NCBI RefSeq assembly: GCF_024323335.1 | Contig: NC_066583.1 | Coordinates: 275,425,416 to 275,489,415 of the forward strand | Length of the DNA stretch: 64,000 bases | Direction of reading: 5' to 3' | DNA from: Lathyrus oleraceus | Taxonomy: Eukaryota; Streptophyta; Magnoliopsida; Fabales; Fabaceae | Shown: positions 24,831-36,362 of the stretch, piece after piece | How positions within the stretch are numbered: position 1 is the first letter of the stretch | How the letters are laid out: each line of letters begins with the position of its first letter | Made by a program: the position numbers and the translations under genes | The notes under the pieces: model-generated | Database searches by the model: none | The model's input: only the letters and a program-made list of their open reading frames with translations | Told to the model about the DNA's origin: nothing

Positions 24831-25725
24831 CAAAGGTGGAATCACCCATAGATACAGGTTTAGGTGGTGACACATGTTTTAATGCATCTTAGTTTTTATC
24901 TATCAAATTTGTATTTATAATCAAACATTGTTTTTTGTATGTAATGCTGGATTGTTATTGTCAACGATGTAATCTAGATACATTTTGATACTTTTTTATG
25001 TATATCCAACATTAATTATATAAATATTAGTTGTAAAATTTTCTACGTTAATGGATAAAGTTTTTGTTTGTGATTAAAATATTCTGACAAAACAATTTAT
25101 GCAAAATAACTACTAATCGGGGTAAATCCAAAATTTTACTTTCATATAGATCAAAGGGTCTAATTAGCCAAGAATTTAGCGACCAACTTTTGAGTTTTTA
25201 TGTTGCTAATAAGACATTAAGGACTAATATGGAACATTTTGAAGAGTTAAGGGGTCAATATTGAGCATTTTTAAGTTAAGGGACCAAACTGAACTATGAG
25301 GTTAAGATACATGACCAAAAAGGATATTAAGCCTTTTCTAAACGTAAATGGGTTATTCTAAAAGTTAAGTTCTGAAATATCCTCTTAGATATGATTTTAT
25401 TTCGAAGGTCATTATTAATCTAAAACTTCTATAAATACGGGTGTCTCTCATATTGTTAACTAAAACACCACAAGCGTCTCAATATTCGTATCTCACATTC
25501 CTCTACTTCAACAACGAAAGACTCCCTCTTGAATTTAGGTTCACATATATCACCCATCTTGTCAATCTAAAATCCACAATAGAGAATTTCTTACATACCC
25601 AGATAATCAAAGAGTTATAAAGCTTTAATATCATTCTCCTTCAATTAGCAACAAAAGGAAGATACAAGTCAGTAAGTTTGAGTTGAAGATGGATGCAGAT
25701 TTTATTGTTATGTGGAGTACATTTC
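24831..25725. other. AT-rich gap with a TATA-like box and ATG before element B
   Basis: No recognised gene. A stretch with GGGTCTAATTAGCC and GGGACCAAACTGAAC (25150-25290) looks like degenerate direct repeats. TCTATAAATAC lies at 25428-25438 and an ATG at 25689, followed by 11 open codons to the element B insertion point at 25726. This may be the 5' end of a transcription unit truncated by B, but the evidence is thin. Confidence 0.35.
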
Positions 25726-26036
25726 TGTCGCAACCTGAAAAATGGAATGCGAAAAAAAACAACCGGCGAAAAAAGACAGGAGAGTCGCCACCGTGCGTTA
25801 TTTATCCCAAAGGAGGGAAAGGAAATGCTCGAAGTAAACCTGGAAAAAGGAAAGGACAAGACAAGGTCTCGCAACCAAATCTTGGGTTCGGGAGTCGATT
25901 ATGCGAAGGGAAGGTATTAGCACCCCTACGCATCCGTAGTACTCTACGGAATCCACTTTTGTAGTTTTTGTCTAAAGGGTGTGGGTTTATCTAATGTGTT
26001 ATTTACTAAAAAAAGGGGTTAAATGAAAATGACTCG

Positions 26037-26205
26037 TGCGGATGTCGCATCCATTGCATACGTATCTCATATGAATATGAGAATCAGAGTCTTCGTAGCT
26101 CGGCTGGCCTATGGGTTGGGGGGATGTGTTCGCTAAGACATCGCGTCTTATGCCTACGTATCTCATCTGGAATGAGAATCAGAGCAAGCCGTAGTTCGGC
26201 TAACT
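26037..26205 (-). promoter_or_regulatory. Two TACGTAGGCA-type two-hairpin modules in B LTR
   Basis: Module 1 has stem 1 TCTCAT/ATGAGA (26065-26070 with 26077-26082) and stem 2 GGATG/CATCC (26040-26044 with 26048-26052). Module 2 has stem 1 TCTCAT/ATGAGA (26161-26166 with 26172-26177) and stem 2 TAAGAC/GTCTTA (26134-26139 with 26145-26150). On the - strand each reads CTACG, spacer, CTGATT, hairpin 1, TACGTA, hairpin 2. Both modules are also present in the 5' LTR copy (about 36130-36300). Confidence 0.65.
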
Positions 26206-27143
26206 ACGGGGTTATGGATTGGGTTTTGGATGAACGACGTTACTACGCAATCTACCGGATGCTCGACCTTTGGAGACTTACTTGCCTGTAGTAGAAGGAG
26301 TTAACGTGTTCTTAGGAGAAGAAAAATCAATGAGTTTGTAGGGTTAGGGATGCTCATGCAGAAAGAGTCCTGGACGAAGGAACCTGTAAAAAAAATAAAC
26401 ACACAAAAACATTGCCTCCTATCGAGGTCTTCCAGCTAGAAAAGCAGTAAAATGCGGGAAAGATGTAAAAGTACCACACGGATAAAGATCCGAAGTAACA
26501 GTAATTAACGGAACAAGGAAACCCTGAAATCCTTCCAAGCTAACACCATCAAAGAAAGTGAGTCAGTACAGGTAATCGGGATGAAACCTCCAGGTGGTAT
26601 CCCACAAATAAGGTGGGAAACCACGCAAGTTATCCCTGCAAAAGTCATGTGAGCCCTCACAAAACAAAACTCAACAAACAGGTTAGAGAAACAAGATAGG
26701 GTAATCAAGAGTTGCCCCCAAATCAAAATGTAACCACATGAATCATGCCCTTTCAATTCACAAAAAGCTCACAAAAAGCAACCAAGGGTAGGAGGCCTAA
26801 ACCTCTTGTCAAACACATGCATCAAAAGGGTATCAAATTCACCCATAATACCTCATACATTCAGAGCATTCAAATTGAAGACATAAAGATGATGGATATA
26901 GGGCAAACCTGATTGGAGAGATCGATTGAAATTGAGTTGCACCCGTGGGTTTGTAGAGCAATCTTGGGGTAGATATGAGGTAAAGGTGATTCTGTGCAAA
27001 TGAGTTTCCTTCAGGGTCTGGAGGTTGCTCTGAACTCTGTTAGCTCTTCTCTCACTATCTTTTTCCCAGGTTAAGTCATGGTTTTGTTCCAAGGAAACCT
27101 CAGAGTGTTTTGCTTCTCTTCTTTTTTCTGTGTGTTCTCCCTC

Positions 27144-27151
27144 TTTTATAA
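27144..27151 (-). promoter_or_regulatory. TATA box of B LTR
   Basis: On the - strand TTATAAAAGAGGGAG lies about 170 bases inside the LTR, in the right place for the element promoter, giving a short U3. Confidence 0.65.
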
Positions 27152-27320
27152 CCTGATTTTCATGGCTTTGTGGGCTCAACTGAGAGAGGTCCAAGTCCAA
27201 GTTTTTCTATTATATTTTCTTTATTTATTTAATTAATTATTTTTTTTGCTTTTTTTATTGCTTTTTTTTATTTTTAAAAATGAATGCATGAATGAGGAGG
27301 GAAAATTTTGGGGTGTTACA

Positions 27321-27335
27321 GCTGGCCCTATTCAG
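27321..27335 (-). promoter_or_regulatory. Polypurine tract of B
   Basis: On the - strand TGAATAGGGCCAGC abuts the 3' LTR start, parallel to the tract of element A. Confidence 0.6.
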
Positions 27336-29906
27336 TCATCAGCTAACCCGACCAGGATGAAAACGAACAGCTTATCAGGCAAACAGGGTGAGCTGTGATT
27401 GAATACCAAAGACAGACCGAAAATTTGCGCTCTGAGAACACCACAAAAATGCTGAAATACACCGCGCTGTTTATTTTTCTCCTGATCCTCTGGCTGAATC
27501 TGAATCAGTCTTCTGACTTAATCTGGAGTTTCGATCCTCTGGCTGAATCTATACTCAATTTAGTCCTCTGGTTGGATGTTAATTTTGATCCTCGGGCTGG
27601 ATACGATTTTGATCCTCGGGCTGGATATGATTTCAATCTTCTGGCTAGATCTTCTTCGATCTTCTGGCTAGATCTTCTTCGATCTTCTGGCTAGATCTCC
27701 TTTGTTTCGATTCTCTGGCTGAATCTATTTTCTTTGATTCTCTGGCTGAATCTACTTCGATGTTCTGGCTAGATCTGAATTGTTTCGATTCTCTGGCTGA
27801 ATCTATTTCCGATCTTCGGGCTAGACCTGACTTCGATCTTCTGGCTAGATCTTCTTCGATCTTCTGGCTAGATCTGAATTGTTTCGATTCTCTGGCTGAA
27901 TCTATTTCGATCTTCTGGCTAGATCTATTTTCTTTGATTCTCTGGCTGAATCTATCTATTTTTCGGTCTTCAGGCTAGACCTGACTTTGATCTTCTGGCT
28001 AGATCTGGATTGTTTTGATGATAAATTCCCATCATCAGGATCTCGCATCTGGGGCATGTGCTGGTTGACCCTCTTTCGAAATCTATAGTCTTTATGTTAG
28101 ATATGCAGCTTCGAGAATATCCCACTTTTGGGCTTCGTACATATTCTTCAGGCTAGAACATGTTATAACAACTCTTCGATTAGACTTTGTTTTTTTAATG
28201 CGATCCGCGAGCTGGATCCTCTTGTAGGTTGATTTTCTGTTGAGCTGTCAATCTATTCCTCCAGCTGGCTTGCTGGGGAAATAACGCTCGTAGTCGACTC
28301 TCTGGCTGAATATTCGAAATGACACTCAGGCTGGATCTCTGGAAAACGATTCTCAGGCTGAATCTTCGAAATGACCCTCATGCTGGGTCTCTGGAAAACG
28401 ATTCTCAGGCTGAATCTTCGAAATGACCCTCATGCTGGGTCACACACAAACTTGATCCTCTGGCCGAATCTCATGACTTTGGTTGTAAAGTAATTTTTCA
28501 GTCTGCTTTGAAGAACCTGTTTATCAGCTTATGTGTATGTTTGATATGCATGCAAATGCAAATGTTATGCATGGTGCAAAAGAAAAAAGAAATCTGCTTG
28601 GGGAAGCAACTCTGGCAGGAAGCGGATCGCTGTATCAATCCTTGAATGCTCTGTGGGGAACGATCCGTCTGCCGGGACCGAGGAGCCACCGAAAATAAAT
28701 CGGCCTTTTTTTGAAAAGTTGACCTTGTTGGGGAAGTATCAACTATGGAAACTTTGCTTGGCGAGGCTCTGCGAGGAGAGTCTGTGAGGAAAGCACTTCC
28801 TGGGGAAATGTCGTAGGAACCTTTGCTGGGGATATGAACTTGTTAATCGTCCTCAGGCTGGGGATTCAAACAAATCTGTTAAAAAAATAATCTGTTGGGG
28901 ACGAGATGAACACTGGGAACACCACTCTCTTGTCTGTTGGGTATGCGACTACTCCGCTGTTGCTGGGAAGATACAGTCTGACACTGTCGACTCCGCTGGG
29001 GATATACAGTCTGGATACTGTCAACTCTACTGGGGATATACAGTCTGGATACTGTCAACTCTACTGGGGATATACAGTCTGGATACTGTCAACTCTACTG
29101 GGGAACCTGCTCTGCAAAGGAGAGGCTTTGTCAACCGCTTGGGGGTGAGGATTCATGACTTGGCATCCGGTTCCTGTGACCTGTAACCAAAAAATACACG
29201 TATGCCCCGGGGAATTACTCGGTTTGAATTCACCGTCCGAGATTAAGCACATTCAAAGCAATTTTGACTGTTTTCCTACGCAAGTCATCTGCAAAAGCCA
29301 CCATTACATTCAGATGCAATATGTTTCCTCAAGAATTCAGACATCTTTTGCAAACAAACTGATAAATGAAAAGTAAAGAGGCTTTTTAACTGAATTATTC
29401 GACTTTTGTTGGTTGAAAAATTTGTGCCAGGAATAGGCGAGTACATCAGGAAGCTGATCCCTGGAAAGAGGCGATCGCTATAAATTGAACAAGAGAAACT
29501 ATCCTAATGGCAATTTGGAAACAAAGTCCCACCGAGTTTCGACTTTGCTATGGCTCGTGTGTCCTCAAGACGCTCTGCTCATCTTGCTTTCTGAAGTGGA
29601 TGATTAGTCGATCTTTTACCTTCGAAGATTGCCGGATTGAATGAAACGGTGATATAACACGGATGAACTCAGATCGCAGTTATTCGCTTATTCCCTAACT
29701 TTTGCGTGGACCGCCCTTTTGGGTTTTCAATCCACCGGGATACCCTTTTTTGCCTGAGCCTCCCTTTCGGGTTTTCGAATCACCGGGTGTACATTTTTAT
29801 TTTTATATCCCTAATTTTTGCCCGAACCTCTTCATTCTTTTTTTTGGTTCGTCGGGATGCCCCTTTTTTGCCTGGACTATTCTTTTTACTGTCCGACGGG
29901 TCTATT
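27336..29906 (-). repeat. Repeat-rich post-pol tail of B
   Basis: No gene is seen. Tandem families: about 27540-28020, units of 20-35 bases built on TCTTCTGGCTAGATCT and TCTCTGGCTGAATCTA; 28310-28450, two units of 52 bases with GGAAAACGATTCTCAGG; 28990-29110, units of 34 bases with CTGGGGATATACAGTCTGG (four copies). Near 29714-29771 on the - strand CCCAAAAGGG and CCCGAAAGGG hairpins follow the pol end, as in A and D. Confidence 0.75.
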
Positions 29907-31157
29907 TTATGCGAAATATTTTTTTACTGCGTCTGAGTTGATAGGGGACGGGAAGTCTTCGCCCTCCATGGTTGTTAGCATCAGAGCTCCTATAGAGAAA
30001 ACTCTTTTAACCACGTACGGACCCTCGTTGTTTGGTGTCCATTTGCCCCTGTGATCTGTGTTGGGAGGAAGAATTCTTTTGAGTATCAATTCACCGACTC
30101 GATACTCCTGAGGGCGCACTTTCTGATCAAACGCTCTCTTCGTCCGTCTCTGATATAGCTGGCCATGGTATATAGCTGCTAGTCTCTTTTCCTCAACTAG
30201 GCTTAGTTGATTGTATCGAGAACGGACCCATTCTGCTTCGTCCGGCTTTATTATTGGTGCAGAGAAAAGTTATTCTGGCACAAAATGGCATATGAACCCC
30301 CTCTGGTGTGATCAACACTGCACCAACTCCGCGACCATTGACGTTGACCGCCCCATCAAACATCATAATCCATTTGGATTCAGGGTCAGGCCCCTCCTCT
30401 AGGAGTGGTTCCTCGCAATCTTTCGATTTGAGAAACATGATGTCCTCATCAGGAAAGTCGAACCTCATAGGTTGGTAATCATCAATCGATTACGCGACAA
30501 GATAGTCTGACAAGACACTTCCTTTGATTGATTTTTGTGAAGTGTATTGGATGTCATACTCTGTCAGCATCATTTGCCACCTAGCAACCCTGCTGGCTTT
30601 TCAAAAATATACTTGACTTGATCCATCTTTGATATTAATAGAGTCGTGTGAGTCAACATATACTGTCTTAGTCGGCGAGCAGCCCATGCCAAAGTGCGGC
30701 AAGTTTTCTCGAGCAGTGAGTATCTTTGTTCACAGTCGGTAAACTTTTTGCTAAGGTAGTATATTGCATGCTCTTTTCGACCTGACTCGTCATGCTGACC
30801 GAGCACACAACCCATTGACCTTTCTAACACAGTCAAGTACATGATCAACGGTCTTTTCCTCTCGGCCTGTAGACTGGCCCCAATCTTGATCTCTTTCTTG
30901 TCGTCTTCGGTACCAATGATGATGGTCTCAGCCACCTCCTGATAAGGTGTGATAGCTCGGTCCTCCTGTTTCAACAACCTGGCTAACTCCTCAGGAAATT
31001 CACAATCTTCCTCAACCCCTTCTTCGGCTTGATAGATAGGATTGTCGAAGTCATACTTGGCCATAGCAGTGTCGTTAGCAGTGAGATCCGGGTGATCAGT
31101 TTTACGAGGTGTTTTTTTTGGAAAGAAAAACGAAAAAGAAACATGAAAAAGAAACAT
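29907..31157 (-). pseudogene. B pol remnant: N-terminus, RNase H, aRNase H piece, integrase tail
   Basis: On - : the pol N-terminal leader (AEEGVEEDCEFPEELARLL, then IKIGASLQAE) is joined in frame to the RNase H start (RPLIMYLTVLE, then GCVLGQ), so the RT domain with its YVDD box is deleted at about 30860. RNase H continues to about 30600, where a shift occurs. The second RNase H (FDGAVNVNGRGVGAVLITPEG) follows to CTNNKA at about 30255, then sequence joins directly and out of frame to the integrase C-terminus (AEWVRSRYNQL on to VKKYFA, about 30245-29907). The zinc-binding and DDE parts are gone. Confidence 0.88.
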
Positions 31158-31346
31158 TGCCGTTTTTGTAAAAGTAAAAATAATTGAAAGAAAGAGAACA
31201 CAAAATTGTTTGCAAAAGCTGTCCTTTATTGATGATGAAAATAATTGCGAAATGTAACTAAATGGATGACCCTACAGATGAGTCATTACACCTTGGTCAA
31301 AGTGTAAGACTTTGTTATGCATGTGATAAAAGGAAAACAATAAAAA

Positions 31347-34300
31347 CTACTCCTTCAGTAGAGTAAACCGGACGACTTTTTCAGACGACCAATTGTCGAG
31401 CTTTTCTCCTGGGACACGCGGGTGAATCCAGCTATCTAAGTCACAGTCACTGTCAGCCTTGTCTTCATCTACAACATTGACGGTGTGGGGAGAAACCAAA
31501 CCCCCGCTGGAGAAAGTACCGACTTCATTCTTCTGAGACCCCAGAGTATACCCCAATCCAAACTTGTCTTCTTTTATGATTGGCTCCACAAATTTGCCCC
31601 AACCTTGGGCATTACCAACCTTAACCACTTCAACAACTTGCTTGTATGAAGAGATAGAAGTCCCGACCTTCTCAGACTCAGGTGAAAAGACAGTTTCGGG
31701 CGCGACCTCACTGATGTTTATGGCTTTGAAGCCCTGACACAACATCTCATGCATCTCGCCATCCATCTCCACATACTTAAATGTAGACAGGTGGCTAACA
31801 AAAATATCCTCTTCACCACAGACGGTGACGATCTGACCTTCTAGTCCATATTTGAGCTTCTGGTGGAGGGTAGAAGTAATAACACCGGCAACATGAATCC
31901 AGGGCCGACCTAGCAGACAACTATAGGCAGACTGGATATCCATCACATAAAAGGTGCTCTTGAATACCTGCGGTCCAATCTTAACTGGCAACTCAACTTC
32001 GCCATAAACAGCTCGCTTAAAGCCATCAAAAGCCCTTACAACTAAATTACTCGGCCTCAGGGTGGCGTCATCGCAATCCAACTTCGTTAAGGCTTTCTTT
32101 GGGAGAACATTCAGAGAAGAACCTGTATCAACCAAAACATGGGAAAGCGCCGTCCGTTTGCATTCCATTGTGATATGCAAGGCTTTGTTGTGATTCCTGC
32201 CCTCAGACATCAGGTCATAATCGGTGAAGCCTAGCGCATGGCTAGCGTTTACATTTGAAACTACCGACTCCAGCTGGTCAACAGTTATCTCTGGGGGAAC
32301 ATAAGCCATATTCAGTACTTTCAACAAGGCTGCTCTGTGTGCCTCAGAGCACATCAATAGTGAGAGAATGGAGATCTTTGAGGGTGTCTGATTTAGCTGG
32401 TCGACTACCTTGTAGTCACTTTTCTTGATAATCCTCATAAACTCATCCACTTCCTTGTCGAATGCGGTCTTAGGAGGAGCTTCCTCGGTAGTAACCTCTT
32501 CGGTGGATACCTGTTTTCCTTTAGCCTTGGCAGCTGCCTCAACTTCAGCATTCGTGCGCAATGTTGATGGTGCAAATAGGCGTCCACTGCGAGTGAAGCC
32601 ACCAATTCCTCCAACATTGTCTACAGCGGAGCTACCAATGTCAATGTCTTCTTCGTTAACTTTCTGCCCCTGGCAGTAGATATCAGCCCCATAGTGCCAC
32701 GGGATAGCACTGTCTTTCTCATACGGAACAGGTCCTGGTACCGTGATGGTGACCGGAACAATCAAAGTCGGTTGAGGGTTGTCAGAGTAAATTGGTGCTG
32801 GACTTTCTGGGAAATATATTGTTGTCGGAGCGGGTCTCTCGGGAACATATATTTCTTCGGGAGTGAAATAAAATGTTACCGTCGACACATCATTCTTCAC
32901 TGGACGAGTCTGATCGAACTGAAGACAACCTTCATCTATCAGTTGCTGAATACCCCTTCTCAAACTATCACATCCGTTCTCGGCGTCTTGACAATTTCTG
33001 CACTCTTCCCCACAGCCCGGGAAAATCCGTCCTTTCAAGAGTCGATCTTTGACCACCGATAGCGAAGTCTTCACTTTAGCCACATTAGAAACCAAATTCA
33101 AAGTTTCCCCACTATCAACAACATTAATCCTCTGCCCGCCGTGAGCTGGCATCGGGTTTTGGATAACGTTAGGTACTAGAGAAAAATTGATGGCCTGGGC
33201 ATCTCTCAAATCTTGTACCTTTAGCTGGAGAGCCTTGCAATTATCTGTAGTATGGCCAGGTGCGTTGGAGTGAAAAGCACATCTGGCGTTGACATCATAA
33301 CCTCTAGGCAGATTGTTGGGATCGATCGGTGGGGCCAGAGTTCTCAACGTAACCAGATTCATGTCAATCAGCTTGGGAAGTAATACATAATAAGGCATTG
33401 GGATTGGCTCAATGACTCAGTCCGCCTGCCTTGGACATTGTTGATAGGGTCTCTACTGACCCGGATTACCTCCTTGTTGTTGATTGTTGTACTTGGGTTA
33501 CTGTTGCGGATGATACTGCGGTTGAGGAACATGTGTTGGAATAGTGACTGCAGCCACTTGATCTTGATAATAATTAGGGCGTCCTCTGCCCCTGCCTCTG
33601 CCGACATATATAATGCTCGTCTCACCTTCTCTTCTTTGCTGACCGTTACCAGCAAACGGTTTCTTGGGAACTGATGAGTTGGAAGCACTGTTGTCTTGAA
33701 TTCGACCCATCTTCAACAGACTCTCGATCCTTTCTCCAGCAATCACTATCTCTGCAAAGCTGATTGACGGGCAAGCAGCCAATCTCTCGATATAATTGCC
33801 TTGAAGAGTGTTCATGAACATGTCCGCCATCTCCCTTTCAGACATAGGGGGTTGGACGGATACAACAATCTGTCTCCAACGCTAAGCATATTCTCTAAAG
33901 GTTTCCTTGGCAGTCTGAGACATTCCTTGCAACAAGGTCCAATTTGGAGCCATGTCCAAGTTGTATTGATATTGCTTGACAAAAGCCTCTGCCAAGTCTT
34001 TCCAGCTCTTGATGGTAGTACGAGACAAATGAGAATACCATTCACGAGAAGCTCCAGTTAAACTGTCTTCAAAATAGTACATCCACAACTTTTCATCTTC
34101 AGTGTGAGCTCCCAACCTTCCTAGATAAGATTGGAGAAGAGTGCGTGGGCAAGAAGCCCCGTTGTATTTCTCAAAAGTAGGGGGTTTGAACTTGTGAGGA
34201 ATCCTTACTCCCTGAACCAGACCAAGATTTGTGGCATCAAAACCTAAGGAATTTTGAGACTCCAAAGATTTGAGCTTTTCAGCAAGCTCATCCATACGGC

Positions 34301-34701
34301 GAGTGGTCTCGAGGGCCTCGTCGTGCAAAGAAAATTGATCATACTGACAATCTTCAGTAACGGGGCGCCCGTTAATCCGAATCCCTTGATTCACATTGTA
34401 CCTTCCGCCAATACCATTTCCAACATTCCTCGTGTTGCCAACATTACCCGGGTTTCCATCAACATTTACGTTACCCGCGTTTCCAGTGTTCACAGGGTTA
34501 TCAGCGTTCCCAGGGTTAACAGGGTTCCCAGGGTTACCAGGGTTCCCCTCAGCACTTGGTATTTCCACCTCTGGATCGGGCCTCGGTTGCTCAACCAATT
34601 CCTTCAGCTTCGCCTGGACTTCTTCCATACCAGTCATCAATGTCATGAACTGATCCATCCTTTCACGCATATCAGCCAGTTCTTTCTGTATCTGGTCCAT
34701 T
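31347..34701 (-). pseudogene. B gag-pro (one frame, four nonsense codons)
   Basis: Gag starts MDQIQKELADM at 34701 and has an Asn-Pro-Gly-rich linker (34400-34570). The gag core reads IPHKFKPPTFEKYNG, then SLTGASREWYSHL, and a zinc-binding CAFHSNAPGHTTDNC follows near 33280. The retropepsin active site VDTGSSLNVLPKKAL lies near 32120 and LLGRPWIH near 31900. The frame is continuous except for TAG 33882-33884, TAA 33498-33500, TAG 33453-33455 and TGA 33417-33419. At least one (REYA-Q-RW) is clearly CAG to TAG. The protease half (33398-31347) is open for 683 codons. Confidence 0.88.
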
Positions 34702-35801
34702 GCTAGTCGTGGACGGTTTTCCTTTGTTGAGTACCTGTGAACTTGCTTGGGACCAATAACTGCCTGCAACAGGGAACAAACATTAGACACTGCGGTGACA
34801 CCTGCAAAACAAACAAGGGTTAATATGTATGGTATGCGATGCACTACTTATTCGATTTTAAGGCCCCCCTTAAAAAGGGAATACCCTGCAAATGAATAAG
34901 CATGAGATGTTGGATGCAAATATGCAGATGAGGTTATGCAATGCAATGGCATGTCAATCAGAATTGCTGGATCCGCTTGAACATCTGTCAGGTTGCACTG
35001 CCTGGAGAGAAATTAAGAGGATCAAGCAAAGCACACCAAACAAAGGTCATGGGATGGATCATGTTATCCTTAATATCAACCATCCATTTTTGGTGGATTA
35101 TGGTTTACACCTTATCAACACCCAAGTTTCATTGATATTAAGGATACCTGAACGGATCAACCATGAATCAAGGGTTTGTTGCAAGTCACGAGCATGGAGT
35201 TTAGGTTAAGAACCACCCAAAGGGAGTGTACTAAGGTTTAAACCTGCCAAACATGTTCTACAAAAGGTTCCCATAGTCATAATCCCATCTTTCGGATATT
35301 ATCGGAGGAACGACTACCCGTATTCCAAAAATATTCTCAAGAGAGACTCTTATGAGTGTAGTATCGCGTGACAATCGTATCAAATCTTACACTTGAACAA
35401 CTTTCGCACTACATCCTACGAATATGCCAAGATGGGTTTGGTAAACTAAGGTCCTTGGCTTCTAAGGTCTATATTGGAAAAAGTAATGTCTAACCACAAC
35501 TTACTTGTGTGACATTATTGATCTCAACATGACCTCCACCAAGTTAATGGGCTTGCAAGTCAACTTGCTAAGGAATAACTCCACACAAGTCAACAAGACT
35601 ATGCCATTCTCCTATCCTAAGTGCACTCGAGTTCGGGTATAGAACTCATCTCACAAACAGAACCAGCAGATACGGCAGTCATATGTACACAATGCAATAA
35701 AGCAGGTAAATGCTGAAAGATAAATAACTGTACAAAAGAATAAACACCCAATAAACAAACAACCTACACAAGCTAGGAGGGACTCGCTTAGGGAAACCGG
35801 G
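34702..35801 (-). other. Leader of B
   Basis: Non-coding and homologous in blocks to the D leader (50921-51917), for example AGGATAGGAGAATGGCATAG and TTGGTGGAGGTCATGTTG. A poly-pyrimidine CAG near 34764 precedes gag. No ORF1 is present, unlike D. Confidence 0.7.
35068..35143 (-). promoter_or_regulatory. 76-nt conserved leader hairpin (B)
   Basis: CCTTAATATCAA (35068-35079) and TTGATATTAAGG (35132-35143) form a perfect 12-bp stem. The same arms occur 76 nt end to end at 51591-51666 in D. Confidence 0.65.
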
Positions 35802-35819
35802 TCCCCAACAGAGTCGCCA
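35802..35819 (-). promoter_or_regulatory. Primer-binding site of B (tRNA-Arg)
   Basis: On the - strand TGGCGACTCTGTTGGGGA lies two bases after the 5' LTR end. It is complementary to the 3' end of plant tRNA-Arg, the primer known for Ogre elements. Confidence 0.85.
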
Positions 35820-35821
35820 GC

Positions 35822-36362
35822 TGTCGCAACCTGAAAAATGGAATGCGAAAAAAAACAACCGGCGAAAAAAGACAGGAGAGTCGCCACCGTGCGTTATTTA
35901 TCCCAAAGGAGGGAAAGGAAACGCTCGAAGTAAACCTGGAAAAAGGAAAGGACAAGACAGGGTCTTGCAACCAAATATTGGGTTCGGGAGTCGATTATGC
36001 GAAGGGAAGGTATTAGCACCCCTACGCATCCGTAGTACTCTACGGAATCCACTTTTGTAGTTCTTGTCTAAAGGGTGTGGGTTTACCTAATGTCTTATTT
36101 ACTAAAAAAAGGGGTTAAATGAAAATGACTCGCGCGGATGTCGCATCCATTGCATACGTATATCATCTGAATATGAGAATCAGAGTCTTCGTAGCTCGGC
36201 TGACCTATGGGTTGGAGGAATGTGTTCGCTAAGACATCGCGTCTTATGCCTACGTATCTCATATGGAATGAGAATCAGAACAAGCCGTAGTTCGGCTAAC
36301 TACGGGGTTATGGATTGGGTTTTGGACGAACGACGTTACTACGCAATCTACCGGATGCTCAA
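35822..36362 (-). repeat. 5' LTR of B, part 1 (3' end of the LTR)
   Basis: It matches 25726-26267 with about 17 differences. It ends at CTCAA, the target duplication of element C. Confidence 0.92.

Larger units (their letters stand above)
25726..27320 (-). repeat. 3' LTR of B (1595 bp)
   Basis: It runs from TGTCGCAACC at 25726 to GGTGTTACA at 27320, i.e. TGTAACACC to GGTTGCGACA on the element strand. It matches the interrupted copy at 35822-36362 plus 44995-45427. Small ORFs within it are not genes. Confidence 0.92.

Noticed and set aside
28970..29110. Regular 34-base repeats, CRISPR-like spacing
   Set aside because: Units are contiguous with no unique spacers and lie in a retrotransposon tail of a plant genome.
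35802..35819. tRNA-like sequences at primer sites (35802, 42928, 50903)
   Set aside because: Only 13-18 bases complementary to tRNA 3' ends; no tRNA gene structure.
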